Positions 27,108 through 37,600 of a DNA stretch of 64,000 nt are shown piece after piece. The DNA is from JABDMH01 sp965223165 (GTDB taxonomy: Bacteria > Bacteroidota > Bacteroidia > Chitinophagales > Saprospiraceae). A model generated the notes under the pieces. That model was not told where the DNA came from, ran no database searches, and was given only the letters and a program-made list of their open reading frames with translations. The DNA is taken from positions 434,001 through 498,000 of the forward strand of contig CBDCVQ010000007.1 in the NCBI GenBank assembly GCA_965223165.1. Direction: 5' to 3'. How positions within the stretch are numbered: the first letter of the stretch is position 1; every line of letters starts with the position of its first letter. A program made the translations under genes and the position numbers.

Positions 27108-28064
27108 TTACTCGCTGGACTCAGATGGCCACGCTCCGGCCAGGAATTTGTCGATCGTCGAAAACAAGATCGACGGCCGGTCGAAGAATGGCAGATGGCC
27201 TGCCTCCTCTAAGACAAATAGGCGGCTGTCGGGGATGATCTCATGCCACTCTCTTGATGCTGCTAGAGGTATTTCGTCGTAATCCCCGTGTATGATGAGC
27301 GCTGGGCAATTGATGCCCTCACGGAGATTGCCAAAGTTCCAATCCCCGAACGAGGCGATCAAAGTCGGAAAGTGCCGACCCCACATAAGGTCGGGTCGCT
27401 CATTTTCACAGGTAAAAAAATCTTCCCGAAAGGTTTCGACCGCATCCTTGCGATACAACATCGGACCGTGCAGCAGCTTGTAGCTGTCCCGGATGTAGGA
27501 GACCAGGTCTCCAGACTCCTTAAATGCAGTTGCCACGGCGGCCATCTGACGGGCGTGACTGCTATCTCTTCTGGAATTCCAAGTCTTCTGGTAGCTATAG
27601 TAATGGGGATCCTTGCGTGGCGGAAGGGGACCGACGAGCACAATCCGATCCACCCGGTCTGGGTACGCTTCCGCATAGAGGGCAGCGATCGCACCTGAAT
27701 AGGACCATCCCACATAGCTCAGCCGATCGAAGCGGAAGTGACGTCGGATGGCCTCGATATCATCAAGTTCGCCTTGCCATCCGATCATGGAAGTATCATG
27801 GATTGCAGAGGACTTGCCTCTTCCCCGTTGATCGTAGAGCACGATGGTGCGGTCGTCATTTGCCAGAGAACGAAATGTGGGAGACAGGTACATGCCGCCT
27901 GGGATCAGGATCTTTTGAGGCCCGTCTCCAAACTTCTCAAAGAAAATACGATGACCTTGATCGCCAACAATAAAGCCTTTATCCTCCTGGGGTAATTTGC
28001 CACTGGCGCAGCCAAGGCACAGGATTGCCACAAGGAATGGACTTAAAATAGTTGAGGTTCTCAT
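27108..28064 (-). CDS. Alpha/beta-hydrolase lipoprotein
   Basis: This 318-residue protein starts MRTSTILSPFLVAILCLGC, a lipoprotein signal with the Cys at about residue 19. The hydrolase fold follows: HxG-like oxyanion segment (ILIPGGMYLSPTF), strand LYDQRGRGKSS, nucleophile elbow VGWSYSGA, acid in IIHGDYDEIPL and base in EEAGHLPFF. The elbow has Ser instead of the second Gly (GWSYS), a tolerated variation. It resembles proline iminopeptidase or epoxide hydrolase-like enzymes; the substrate is open. A longer frame reaches 28358, but it overlaps the divergent cyclase gene and is antisense to it, so ATG 28064 is preferred. Confidence 0.85.
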   Translation of the reverse strand: MRTSTILSPFLVAILCLGCASGKLPQEDKGFIVGDQGHRIFFEKFGDGPQKILIPGGMYLSPTFRSLANDDRTIVLYDQRGRGKSSAIHDTSMIGWQGELDDIEAIRRHFRFDRLSYVGWSYSGAIAALYAEAYPDRVDRIVLVGPLPPRKDPHYYSYQKTWNSRRDSSHARQMAAVATAFKESGDLVSYIRDSYKLLHGPMLYRKDAVETFREDFFTCENERPDLMWGRHFPTLIASFGDWNFGNLREGINCPALIIHGDYDEIPLAASREWHEIIPDSRLFVLEEAGHLPFFDRPSILFSTIDKFLAGAWPSESSE

Positions 28065-28242
28065 AAGGTCTGCTCGGGCGATCCCAGTAGATTGCCCATG
28101 TTTGATAAGATACAAATCTGACAAGCGAATTGCAGAATAACTCCTTCCATTTCCCGGTCTCGTCATCAACTTCGTCCGAATTGGCGAAAGGCCAGCCAGC
28201 TTTCGGATGAGATCCCGTATTTTAGGAGGTCTAGGTGCAACC

Positions 28243-30225
28243 ATGGATTCCGAACGTCGATTGTCAGCGATCATGTTTGCCGACATCGTCGGATACACGC
28301 AGCTTATGGCCGGAGACGAGAAGAAGGCCATGCTAGCGCTACGCCAATTCAAGGACATCGCGCTGCCTATCGTGGAGGAGTATCGTGGTCAATGGCACAA
28401 AGATCTCGGCGATGGCGCTCTTTGCAGCTTTGGTAGCGCCGTAGAAGCCATTCAGGGTGCCATCGCAATCCAAAAACAACTGCACGCCGTAGCTGACTTC
28501 AAGGTGCGAATCGGCCTTCACACCGGCGAGGTCACCCTCCAGGCTGAGGACATCTTCGGAGACAGCGTCAATGTGGCGGCAAGGATACAGTCGGCCGCTA
28601 CCCCTGGCGAAATCTGCATTTCGCAGCGCCTGTACGAGAATGTACGCAACCGAGACGAGTTTGACATCATCCGACTGGGCCCGGTCGCCATGAAGGGCAT
28701 CGCGGAGCCGATGATATTGTACCGAGTGCCAGTGACCGGTGGGTCCGCTAAGGCCCAGCCCCCACGCTTACACACTCCCGTCGAAGACCGGCCTCTGCTC
28801 TTGATACTGCCCTTCGACAATCTGAGCTCCAACGGAGACACGGACTTCTTCAGCGATGGCCTCACGGATGAGTTGATCACCGATCTTTCCAAAATTAGAA
28901 GCCTGCACGTGGTGGCCCGCAACTCAAGCATGAAACTGAAGGACAGCGACGAAGACGTAATGGCCGTAGCGCGGCGCATGGATGTCAAATTTGTCCTGCA
29001 GGGAAGTGTCCGAAAAGCCGCAAGCAACTTGCGGATCAGTGCTCAATTGGTGGACGTCGTCAGACAAACCACCATTTGGGCAGAACGCTACAAAGGTGCG
29101 CCCGAGGATATTTTTGACTTTCAAGAAGAGGTGTCCCGGTCCATCGTCTCGGCCCTGGATCTGAAGCTCAGCCGACGTGAAGCGGACTTACTTTCGGCTC
29201 GACCCTTCACCAATCTGATGGCCTACGAGTATTACCTGAGAGCGCGGCGTGATATCTTTAGTTTTCGGGAGGGCTCACTGCACCTGGCCAAAGAAAATCT
29301 GGAGAAGGGAAGGGCGTTGATCGGAGATAATGCGCTCATCCTTTACGGCCTGGGTATGGTCGCCTTTCAGGAAGTGAACGCAGGTTTGAGCGACAACCCC
29401 GAGGAGACGCTTGATCTGATGGCATCCTATGGCGGCGAACTTCTTGCTAAAGACCCTGGTAGTCACCTGGGTCATACGTTGTCTGGCTTGGCACTGGCAG
29501 TTAGTCATGCGAATCTGCTCGAGGCGATGCCCTCCTTCATTGAGGCTTATCACTCCGATCCTCACAACCCCGATATCCTCGTCTGGTTGGGCGTCGGCCT
29601 AATGTCTACCGGACAGTTGGACATATCCCGCAAAATCGTAGAAGAATTGGCCCGAATCGATCCGCTGGAACCGCTCGGTCACCTGCTCGTGGGCTACAAC
29701 GCGTTTTTCCGGGGCGATTTTCAAGAAGCCTTGCCACATCTCGAGCGGTCGCTGGAGGTTGATGCCGAAGTCACGGTATCCTTGTGGTGTGCCGTACGAT
29801 TGTATGCAGCAGCCGATCAACTTGCGGAGGCACACAAACATCTCAAGCGCCTGCAAGCCCTCGTTCCCGATTCCCCTTTTACCGAATCGGCAAGGCTCTT
29901 CCTGGCGGCTATCGATGGCGACCAAGGTGTACTTTCCCAACCGCTTTCTGAAAACCTTCGGCAGTGGGCCGCACGCGATGGCGAATGGGGGCAAATACTG
30001 GTCGACACGTATGCACTAGCAGGGATGAAGGACGAGGCTTTGCACTGGCTAGAAACCTGCAGCAAGGCAGGCTTTGTCAATCACCCGTTCCTGGCGCATC
30101 ATGATCCCTTCCTTTCTCAGGTCAGAAACGATCCGAAATTTTCGAAAAAGTTGGAGGAACTGTATGGTGTCTGGTTTGACTTCAATGGCAGGGTCGAGGC
30201 ATTGATGGCAGAAGGATCACCCTGA
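28243..30225 (+). CDS. Class III adenylate/guanylate cyclase with TolB-like and TPR domains
   Basis: This 660-residue protein has three parts. The N-terminal cyclase domain (about 1-165) shows metal Asp residues in MFADIVGYT and GDGALCSF, the purine-contact Lys in WHKDLGDG and the Asn/Arg pair in VNVAARI, so it looks catalytically competent. A TolB-like domain (about 185-320) includes LILPFDNLSSNGDTDFFSDG and KFVLQGSVRK. The remainder is TPR repeats (about 330-640) such as PEEALHWLE-like helices. No membrane segment is seen. ATG 28243 has an upstream AGGAGGT (about 28225) and begins directly before the cyclase strand. It is divergent from the hydrolase lipoprotein, and convergent with the next cyclase gene (19 bp apart). 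Confidence 0.88.
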   Translation: MDSERRLSAIMFADIVGYTQLMAGDEKKAMLALRQFKDIALPIVEEYRGQWHKDLGDGALCSFGSAVEAIQGAIAIQKQLHAVADFKVRIGLHTGEVTLQAEDIFGDSVNVAARIQSAATPGEICISQRLYENVRNRDEFDIIRLGPVAMKGIAEPMILYRVPVTGGSAKAQPPRLHTPVEDRPLLLILPFDNLSSNGDTDFFSDGLTDELITDLSKIRSLHVVARNSSMKLKDSDEDVMAVARRMDVKFVLQGSVRKAASNLRISAQLVDVVRQTTIWAERYKGAPEDIFDFQEEVSRSIVSALDLKLSRREADLLSARPFTNLMAYEYYLRARRDIFSFREGSLHLAKENLEKGRALIGDNALILYGLGMVAFQEVNAGLSDNPEETLDLMASYGGELLAKDPGSHLGHTLSGLALAVSHANLLEAMPSFIEAYHSDPHNPDILVWLGVGLMSTGQLDISRKIVEELARIDPLEPLGHLLVGYNAFFRGDFQEALPHLERSLEVDAEVTVSLWCAVRLYAAADQLAEAHKHLKRLQALVPDSPFTESARLFLAAIDGDQGVLSQPLSENLRQWAARDGEWGQILVDTYALAGMKDEALHWLETCSKAGFVNHPFLAHHDPFLSQVRNDPKFSKKLEELYGVWFDFNGRVEALMAEGSP

Positions 30226-30244
30226 GCAGCTAAGTGGGAAAGCT

Positions 30245-32560
30245 CTATTTATCAAGGGATGCCACAAGCGCCAGGTACTCTGCTGAGTCCCTGATCGGGT
30301 CATAACGTGGATCGGCCATTACACTATGAATGGTATGGGGTCCAGGAATAGAAAAGAGCTTTCGCAGTGCCTGAACGGCGGGTCCTGCCTCTCCCAGTTG
30401 GGCATAGATCATGGCCAGTCCCTCGAGATTAAATGGACCACTGTAAGCCTCTTTTTCCGGTGGCACCAGTTGCAAAGCGCGATCGCCATGCTGGATGGCG
30501 GCCTCTCGTCGCCCTAAACCTGCATAGGCCAATCCAAGCGCTCGGTGCACCCGATCATCTTGCTGGTCAGTTCGCGCTTTCGCATCCAACAGTCCCACAG
30601 CTTCCTTGAAATATTCTCCGGCCGTGGCATCATCGCCCATCGCAGCATAGGTCCAGCCTCGCCAAAGTGATATCGGCTCAAATCCATCTTGCCATTCATT
30701 CACCTGTAGGCTTCCAACCTGCGCTACTTCCAATAGTTGGGCAAATCTTCGCTGCAAGAACAAATCATACCAGTAGCCGTCAAGTGTACCCTGCGAGGCA
30801 CTCCTAAGCGCCTGGTATGCATCAAATCTGCCCGTCTGGTGAATAGCTTGCTCGGCCATCTGTAGTGGAATCCAAGTTCTGGAAGGATTCAAATCAAAGG
30901 CCAATTGATACAGTTGGGCGGCCCGGTCGTACTGCCGCAGCCAGCGATGGGTGATGGCCAATTGGAAGACAGGCACATCAGATCGTGGATCTAGCTTCAT
31001 AGCTCGTTCCAGGGCGCTAATGGCCTCTTGCCAGTGGCCGGCCCTCCTATGTATGTACCCCTCCAACAAAGCCAGAAACCCCTCTCCACGCAGTCCTGTC
31101 TCGGCCAAACGCAGGGATTCCAGCGCCTGATCATAGTCCTTTTCCACGCGATAGTGGTAGGCAGCTTTTGCATAGTGGGCCTCGGGTAGGTCTAGCGCTA
31201 GGGCCAGGGCCCGATCAGCCGCAGAGGAGGCCGCTTGCTTCCGGTCGTCTGATCGATCCCAACGGCGCAGGACAAACCACGAATGGATATCAGACACCAT
31301 CGCATAGGCCAAGGCAAAACCAGGGTCTAGCGTAGTGGCTTTGTCATAGAATACGATCGCTGTCTCCATGTCCTCTCGTGGGGCCTCCACCATGAGATTG
31401 CTCAATGTAAAGGCACGGAGATAGGCATCATAGGCCTGGAGATTGGTGGTCGATTGCAACGCAATCCGCTTGGATTCCTCTGTCGAGATCACGGCACCGA
31501 GTTCACCGCAAATGGTACGTGCTATATCGCTCTGAATGTTCAACAGATCGACAGCAGTAAGTTGTCGGTCGTAGGATTCTGCCCAGACCTGTTGATCATT
31601 TTTGGTGTCGCTCAGGGAAACATAAATTCGAACCCGGTCATTGCTACGTTGTACGCTGCCACCCAGCAGATAGCCAACGCCCAGTTCGTTGCCGATTGCA
31701 CGTGAAGTCTTAGTAGAGTTCCGATAGTCCATCACCGAGTTTCGCGAAAGAACAGTCAAGCCCGAGACCTTGGCCAATCGGGTCCGAAGTTCATCCTGCA
31801 TACCATCAGTGAAGTACAGGTCCTCCAGCAAGCCGCTTCGATTTTCAAAGGGTAGCACGGCCACCGACAAATCTGCTTTGGAAAGATCTAAGGGTGGCAG
31901 TGAAGCTGAATCCCCACGACCCTCTGTATATGAAGGCACCCCGATATACAAATAGACTAGGAGGATCAGCGCTATTGCGATCCCACCCACCAGGAGCAGG
32001 ATTTTGGATGTGCGGGGTCTCGTTTGTCGTAATGGTACTGATCTTTTGTACTCCTCAGGAATGCTCTCTACCTGTACTGCGTATACCTTGACCGGTTCAT
32101 CCACGTTTTTCAGTTGGTGCTCACCCAGGTACGTGCACTCCACCCCTTCCTTGTTGCGCATGTTGCGGTATATGGTTTCAGACACGAGCAACTGTCCACT
32201 GTCTGCAATGCCTTCGATCCGCGATGCCACATTGACACCATCGCCGTAAAACTCCTCTCCTTCCACCGTCACTTCGCCAAGATGGATGCCAATGCGCAAA
32301 TTCAAATCATCGTTGCCCTTTGTCGCCACCAATAGCGCTCCGGCGCAATAGACCGCATCCGAAATGGTCTCGAAGCTAGCAAGTACGCCATCTCCCATTT
32401 CTTTCAGCCAATGACCGTGGTATCTCTTTAAAAGATCCTGATGAATCTGCTTGTTTTCTCTCAGGGTAGACAGCGCCCTCTTTTCATCCCGACCCATCAA
32501 GGCAGTATAGCCCACGATGTCCGTAAACATGATCACAGCCAGTCGGCGCTTGGAATCCAT
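30245..32560 (-). CDS. Membrane-spanning class III cyclase with TolB-like and TPR domains
   Basis: This 771-residue protein begins MDSKRRLAVIMFTDIVGYT and has a full cyclase domain (about 1-170): WLKEMGDGVLASF carries the adenine-contact Lys and metal Asp, and GDGVNVASRIEG the Asn/Arg pair. A transmembrane helix follows (about 200-222; ILLLVGGIAIALILLVYLYI), then a TolB-like domain (AVLPFENRSGLLEDLYFTDG; VGYLLGGSVQRSNDRVRIYV) and TPR repeats to the end. This puts the cyclase in the cytoplasm and the TPR part on the other side of the membrane. The frame opens at 32590, but ATG 32560 matches the family start. It is a paralogue of the convergent gene. Confidence 0.88.
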   Translation of the reverse strand: MDSKRRLAVIMFTDIVGYTALMGRDEKRALSTLRENKQIHQDLLKRYHGHWLKEMGDGVLASFETISDAVYCAGALLVATKGNDDLNLRIGIHLGEVTVEGEEFYGDGVNVASRIEGIADSGQLLVSETIYRNMRNKEGVECTYLGEHQLKNVDEPVKVYAVQVESIPEEYKRSVPLRQTRPRTSKILLLVGGIAIALILLVYLYIGVPSYTEGRGDSASLPPLDLSKADLSVAVLPFENRSGLLEDLYFTDGMQDELRTRLAKVSGLTVLSRNSVMDYRNSTKTSRAIGNELGVGYLLGGSVQRSNDRVRIYVSLSDTKNDQQVWAESYDRQLTAVDLLNIQSDIARTICGELGAVISTEESKRIALQSTTNLQAYDAYLRAFTLSNLMVEAPREDMETAIVFYDKATTLDPGFALAYAMVSDIHSWFVLRRWDRSDDRKQAASSAADRALALALDLPEAHYAKAAYHYRVEKDYDQALESLRLAETGLRGEGFLALLEGYIHRRAGHWQEAISALERAMKLDPRSDVPVFQLAITHRWLRQYDRAAQLYQLAFDLNPSRTWIPLQMAEQAIHQTGRFDAYQALRSASQGTLDGYWYDLFLQRRFAQLLEVAQVGSLQVNEWQDGFEPISLWRGWTYAAMGDDATAGEYFKEAVGLLDAKARTDQQDDRVHRALGLAYAGLGRREAAIQHGDRALQLVPPEKEAYSGPFNLEGLAMIYAQLGEAGPAVQALRKLFSIPGPHTIHSVMADPRYDPIRDSAEYLALVASLDK

Positions 32561-32646
32561 TGGATAAGAGGTTATTCTAAAGGTAGTCAATGGGCCTGTA
32601 AATCAGAAGAGTCACCACAAGGTGGACTTGGCTCTCCCCTAGCATC

Positions 32647-32978
32647 TCACGGAGTCAAGCTGTCGATCGAAGCACAAACCTCGTTGATGGCAGTGATTAA
32701 TGCTTGATATTGCGGCAGTACGCGGGTGCGTAGTCGATCCAATTTTCCTCTCACTAGATTTTCAAGGAATGGGTCTGCAAGCACCCTGTGCAAATCCAGC
32801 GGGACCAGCGAGCCGTTTTCTCCCATTTTGAATTCCGTATAGTAGTAGGGCATCACTTGCTCGCGCACAAATTCTGCGTCGATCATGCCAGGGCGGCATG
32901 CCGATCCACCCCCATAAGCGAGGTGTACCCGACGATGTCGGTAAACATGATGGCTGCCAAACGTTGTGAAGATTCCAT
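32647..32978 (-). pseudogene. Cyclase-TPR gene remnant with internal deletion
   Basis: The 5' part encodes MESSQRLAAIMFTDIVGYTS and then LMGVDRHAALA, the start of another class III cyclase, but hits TGA after 31 codons. Overlapping the end of that frame, a second frame (32647-32886) encodes 79 residues (MIDAEFVREQVMPYYYTEFK and, later, RVLPQYQALITAINEVCASI), perhaps the C-terminus of the same or another gene. No catalytic centre remains. This looks like an internal deletion of a third cyclase gene lying next to an intact one. Confidence 0.65.
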
Positions 32979-33081
32979 GGCAAGACGCTGACTAAAGTTA
33001 AGGATTGCCCCGTTAAGCGATATGGCTCGTCTTGGGAGTAGTCACCCCGAATGGAATTGAAAATTGTCTCTGATTGCTACT

Positions 33082-33131
33082 AAAAAGGGCAGGCGATCCA
33101 TCGAAAGCTTCGAACGTCATCACCTGCCCTT
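33082..33131 (-). terminator. Terminator after the second susD
   Basis: On the minus strand AAGGGCAGGTGAT (33131-33119) pairs with ATCGCCTGCCCTT (33097-33085), a 13-bp stem with one G-U pair, and runs into TTT (33084-33082). It lies 28 bp beyond the SusD stop. Confidence 0.8.
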
Positions 33132-33158
33132 GTCGCAAATCAATGAAGGGGGATTACC

Positions 33159-34625
33159 CTAGTAACCCGGATTTTGTACGAGTGCCGGATTTGCATCTAA
33201 TTCTGTCTGCGGTATCGGAAAGAGCACATGATGTGCCTGAGCTAATGTCTTTCCTCTCTCCTGTGCCGAGGAGATAAATTTGCCATGCCGGATCAGATCT
33301 TGTCTACGCAATCCCTCCGTAAAGAACTCCCAACCCCTCTCTACCAGAATCTGGTCTCTTAGCGACTCCTTGCTTGGAAAATCAGCCAAACTATAAAGTG
33401 GGGCCTCGGCGCGCGCCCTTACTTCGTTGAGCAAGTCAATCGCTTCCTGCGTCGGGCCATTCAGTTCGTTAAGGGCCTCCGCTCTCGAGATGAGCACTTC
33501 TGCATATCGCATGATCGGCATATCATTACCATGCTGGGCTCCCAGCGCATTGGGGTCCGGGCTGAATTTAAAACTACGTGGATACTTCTTCTCTACGCCA
33601 GGCGTAATCTCATCCCTCAGCAGATCCACGAGATCTCCGCCCTTGTTCACGTAGCTCTTCAGTATCCAGCCAAATGTACCATTGACTGGATCATACTCCA
33701 GCGCTCGGCGATCGTCCGGATGAAATGAATCCACAAACCATCGCCACAATTGAAACTGTGCCCCGTAATTAACTTGCCCTGTCTGATATCCCACCGGATA
33801 CGCATGCGGAGTGTAGTTCCACCCAGGCCCGGTAGTCAATGATTCAAAGACAAAAATTAATTCATCATTGCCCTCATTTTCTACGCTAAAGAGGCCTTCG
33901 ACCGGCGTAAACAGTTTGTACTTATTCAGGGCGATCACCTGTGCACAGGCGTCAGCACATTTTTGCCACTCTTTCGCATTAAGCATGACCCGAGCCAATA
34001 GAGCTAATGCGGAGCCCTTGCTCGCCTTGCCTGACAGTTCTGCATCCACTGGCAAATTGGCAGCAGCCTCCTTCAACTCTGACTCCAGAAAGGCCAGCAC
34101 CTCTTGCGACGAGTTTCGCTCCACCTCCAGGTTGAGCTCCTTGGCAGAGGTAATCAGCGGCACCCCTCCAAAGAAGTCGTGCAACACATAATAATTAAAT
34201 GCCCGCAAGAACTGCGCTTCTCCCTTTAGAGCACCAATCTTATCCACCGGTAATGCTGTGACCTCATCAATGTTATCAAGTAGAGAGTTGGCATTCCGAA
34301 TTGCTTCATATAATTCACGCCAATTATTTCGAAAAAAACTATTGCTGGGGAGCCACTGAAAATTGGCAAAGGTTGCGGCCGGGGCAGCATAGCCACCACC
34401 CCTTTCCAGTTGCAGATCTGTCGTCCATCCGGCAAAACTAAACCAGGTCTCCCTATACAGCGGTCGTGATTGTCTATAAGACGCGGTCAGCACCGCATTG
34501 ATACCTGCTTCTGAATTGAGAAACGAAGCCGGATCATACTCCGTGAATACCTGTTCCTCCAGGAAATCATTACATCCCGAGCCAACAAACAGAGCGACGA
34601 TTAATAATGATTTAATATATTTCAT
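33159..34625 (-). CDS. SusD/RagB-type nutrient-binding lipoprotein (second pair)
   Basis: This 488-residue lipoprotein has a signal with Cys at about residue 18 (LFVGSGCNDFLEEQVF). SusD features follow: LKGEAQFLRAFNYYVLHDFF and GGVPLI in the TPR core, MRYAEVLISRAEALNEL, and a C-terminal ILVERGWEFFTEGLRRQDLI and FPIPQTELDANPALVQNPGY. It follows SusC2 by 26 bp and ends at a terminator, so susC2-susD2 form a complete two-gene transcript without enzymes. The ligand is unknown. Confidence 0.92.
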   Translation of the reverse strand: MKYIKSLLIVALFVGSGCNDFLEEQVFTEYDPASFLNSEAGINAVLTASYRQSRPLYRETWFSFAGWTTDLQLERGGGYAAPAATFANFQWLPSNSFFRNNWRELYEAIRNANSLLDNIDEVTALPVDKIGALKGEAQFLRAFNYYVLHDFFGGVPLITSAKELNLEVERNSSQEVLAFLESELKEAAANLPVDAELSGKASKGSALALLARVMLNAKEWQKCADACAQVIALNKYKLFTPVEGLFSVENEGNDELIFVFESLTTGPGWNYTPHAYPVGYQTGQVNYGAQFQLWRWFVDSFHPDDRRALEYDPVNGTFGWILKSYVNKGGDLVDLLRDEITPGVEKKYPRSFKFSPDPNALGAQHGNDMPIMRYAEVLISRAEALNELNGPTQEAIDLLNEVRARAEAPLYSLADFPSKESLRDQILVERGWEFFTEGLRRQDLIRHGKFISSAQERGKTLAQAHHVLFPIPQTELDANPALVQNPGY

Positions 34626-34651
34626 AATATTAATATTTCCAATTTCACAAA

Positions 34652-37600
34652 TTAAAAGTTCACCTTGCCTCCAATCCGGATCGTGCGAGCCACTGGGTAA
34701 TTGGTAAAGGTTGCCGATTGATTTGAGGCATTTGAAAAATTGCCATCCAAATCCAGTCCGTCCGGTCCATCGGAGTTTCCTGCCGGATCAAATCCGTCAA
34801 AATTTCCATTAGTGATGGTGAACAAATTCTCACCCGATAAATAGACACTGGCGGACTTTATTGCACGAGATCCTTCTAATGGTATGTCATAAGTCAGCGT
34901 AATATTCTTCAAGCGGATGAATGAAGCATCCTGGACGGTGAACGTATTGACCTTGTTTTCGCCATCCGAGTAGGACGTATAGTTAACTCCAGAGGGAAAT
35001 TCCGCCCCGGGGTTGCTCGTTGTCCAACGATCCAGATAATTCTTGGCCAGGTGGTTTCGCTCTTTGTTGATCGGATATAGAGACTCCGCCACGAGATTGT
35101 TGAATGTCTCCACACCTTGCACGCCGGTCAGATAGATCTCCAATCCAAACTGCTTGTAGCCAAATCGATTATTAAATCCGAAAATGTAGTCTGGAAAGGG
35201 GTCCCCCAGGATCACCTTGTCCTCGGCAGTGATTCGACCGTCGCCGTTGGTGTCATTGAAAATGGGATGACCAGGCAGGGCATTTGGCTGCGGTGACTCG
35301 GCAATATTGTCGCCCGTCTGGAAAATGCCGTTTTGCACATAGCCATAAAACGAAGCAATGGGGGTGCCCTCCTGAATAATCAAATAGTTGCCAGAAAAGC
35401 CAAAGCCGCCATAAATAATGCGCTGCGCAAATTCAGGCAGCTCGATCACTTCATTCTTCACGGTAGACAGGATCAGATCCGTCTCCCAGGTGAGGTTGCC
35501 CGTCAGGTTGCGTGTGTTAATGGCAAAGTCAAAACCGCTATTCCGCACTTGGCCCAGATTGACACGCACGCCGGTGAAGCCCGTAGTAAAGGGTACTGGC
35601 TGGTTGAACAGCTGATCGAACGTATTTCTAGAATAATATTCGACGCTACCGGAGATACGGTAGTCAAACAATCCGAAGTCCAACCCGACATTTAGCTCCT
35701 TCGTTGTCTCCCAAACGAGATCTTCATTGGGTATTCTCGCCGGAATGGCACCCGTCTGCAAGGCGCCTCCCAGCACCGCGTTGCTGCCGGCTCGAAATGT
35801 CTGGATCGTCTCAAAATTATTAATGCCCTGGTTTCCAATCTCTCCGTACCCGATTCGCAATTTCAGGTTGCTAAAAAGATCCTGGTTTGCCATAAAGGGC
35901 TCTTCGGAGATCTGCCAGCCAATGGAGGCCGAAGGAAAATAGGCGTACTTATTCTTATCCGAAAATCGGGACGTGCCGTCCACCCGGAGTGAGGCGGTCA
36001 GAATGTATTTGTCCCTGAAAGCGTAATTAACCCTCCCCAGGTAAGAATTGAGGCGATTAATAAATTTTCCACTCGAGATGTTAAAGGTCTCTGAGTTGCC
36101 GCTCTGGAGAAGGTTGGTCCCCGTCACATGTGACAGAAAATCGCTGGCCTGCGTTTGAACAAAGCGGTTTTCAAAATTCTCGAAGGTGATACCCGCCAGG
36201 ATTTTAAAATCGTGGGCCCCCACCGTCTTTTCGTAAGACAATAGATTTTCCACCAGCCAGTATGAGCTCTCATTGGTCCGTACCGTAGCCCGGCCATTCA
36301 AACCTCGCCCGATCTGAAACTGGTCGTTCTCGTAGCGGTCCGACCTGAAATTTTCCAGCTCGGCTCCCAGGCGGACGGTAGCCTTCAATCCTTTGAGGAT
36401 CTCATATTCGCCAAAGGTCGTGGCGTACATCGTATTGCGTACGTTGGCTTGATCCCACCCTTCGATGAGAGCCATCGGATTCTCGATCGCCACCAAGGGG
36501 TTGACGTCAAAATATCCTTCGTCGTTTCGTTCAGGTCCGATCGTTGGATCAAACAACAGCACGGCCGAGAGTACGCCGACGCCCTCATTTGTCCCTCGTC
36601 CTAATTTGATCACATCCGTGGCGGCGCGGTTGGTACTTAGGTTGAGGCCCATCCTAAACTTGTCACTGGCCTTCAGCTCGTAGTTGATTCGAGCATTGTA
36701 TTTTTTCTCCCCCGACTCGATCATCACCCCTTCCTGATCCAAGTAGTTGAGCGATACATAGTAGGTGGATTTATTGCCGCCACCTTGCAAGGAGACCTGG
36801 TGATTGTGCGTGATGGCATTTTGAAAGATGATATCCTGCCAGTCATAACCGTCGCCCACCGCAGCGATCTTTTCGGGTGAGTGAATGATCCCACCCCCGG
36901 ATTCGACGTTGATATCATTGAGCACGGTGAGATACTCGCGTCCGTTTAGCATGTCTACACGCTCGTTGACGTCCTGAAACCCTACGTAGCCATTATAACT
37001 TACCTCCAACTGCCCCTGCTTCCCTTTCTTCGTCGTGATCAGGACCACCCCGTTTGCCGCCCGCGACCCGTAGATGGCCGAAGCGGAGGCATCCTTTAAC
37101 ACCTCTATGGACTCGATATCATCCGGGCTGAGGGCAGTCACGGACCCCCCGGGCAATCCATCGACAACGATCAGGACCTCATTACTGCTGTTGATCGAAT
37201 TGACTCCTCGGATCTTGATCTCCACCGCACCCCCAGGTGCTGAATTGGCCTGGTTAACCTGGACGCCAGAGGCCTTTCCATCTAATAGCTGCAGCGCCGA
37301 TGTGTTGGCGCCCTTGACAAAATCCTCGGATTGCACCGACACGATCGCACCGGTCAAATCCCTTTTCTTCTGGGTCCCATAACCGACGACGACCACCTCA
37401 TCCAGGGTGGTGGCCCCGGGTTCGAGCGTAATAGCAAAGGATGTCTGCTGGCCGATGATCACCTCCTGGGTGGTATAGCCCGTATAGGAAAAGACCAGGA
37501 CCTCAGCCTCCTGGGGAGCTTCCAGGGAAAATCCCCCGTCAAAGTCAGTGACCGTACCGGTGTTGGTGCCTTTGATCAAAATGGTAACTCCGATCAAAGG

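Noticed and set aside
28065..28358. 98-residue N-terminal extension of the alpha/beta-hydrolase
   Set aside because: It is antisense to the divergent cyclase gene, and the lipoprotein signal starts at 28064.
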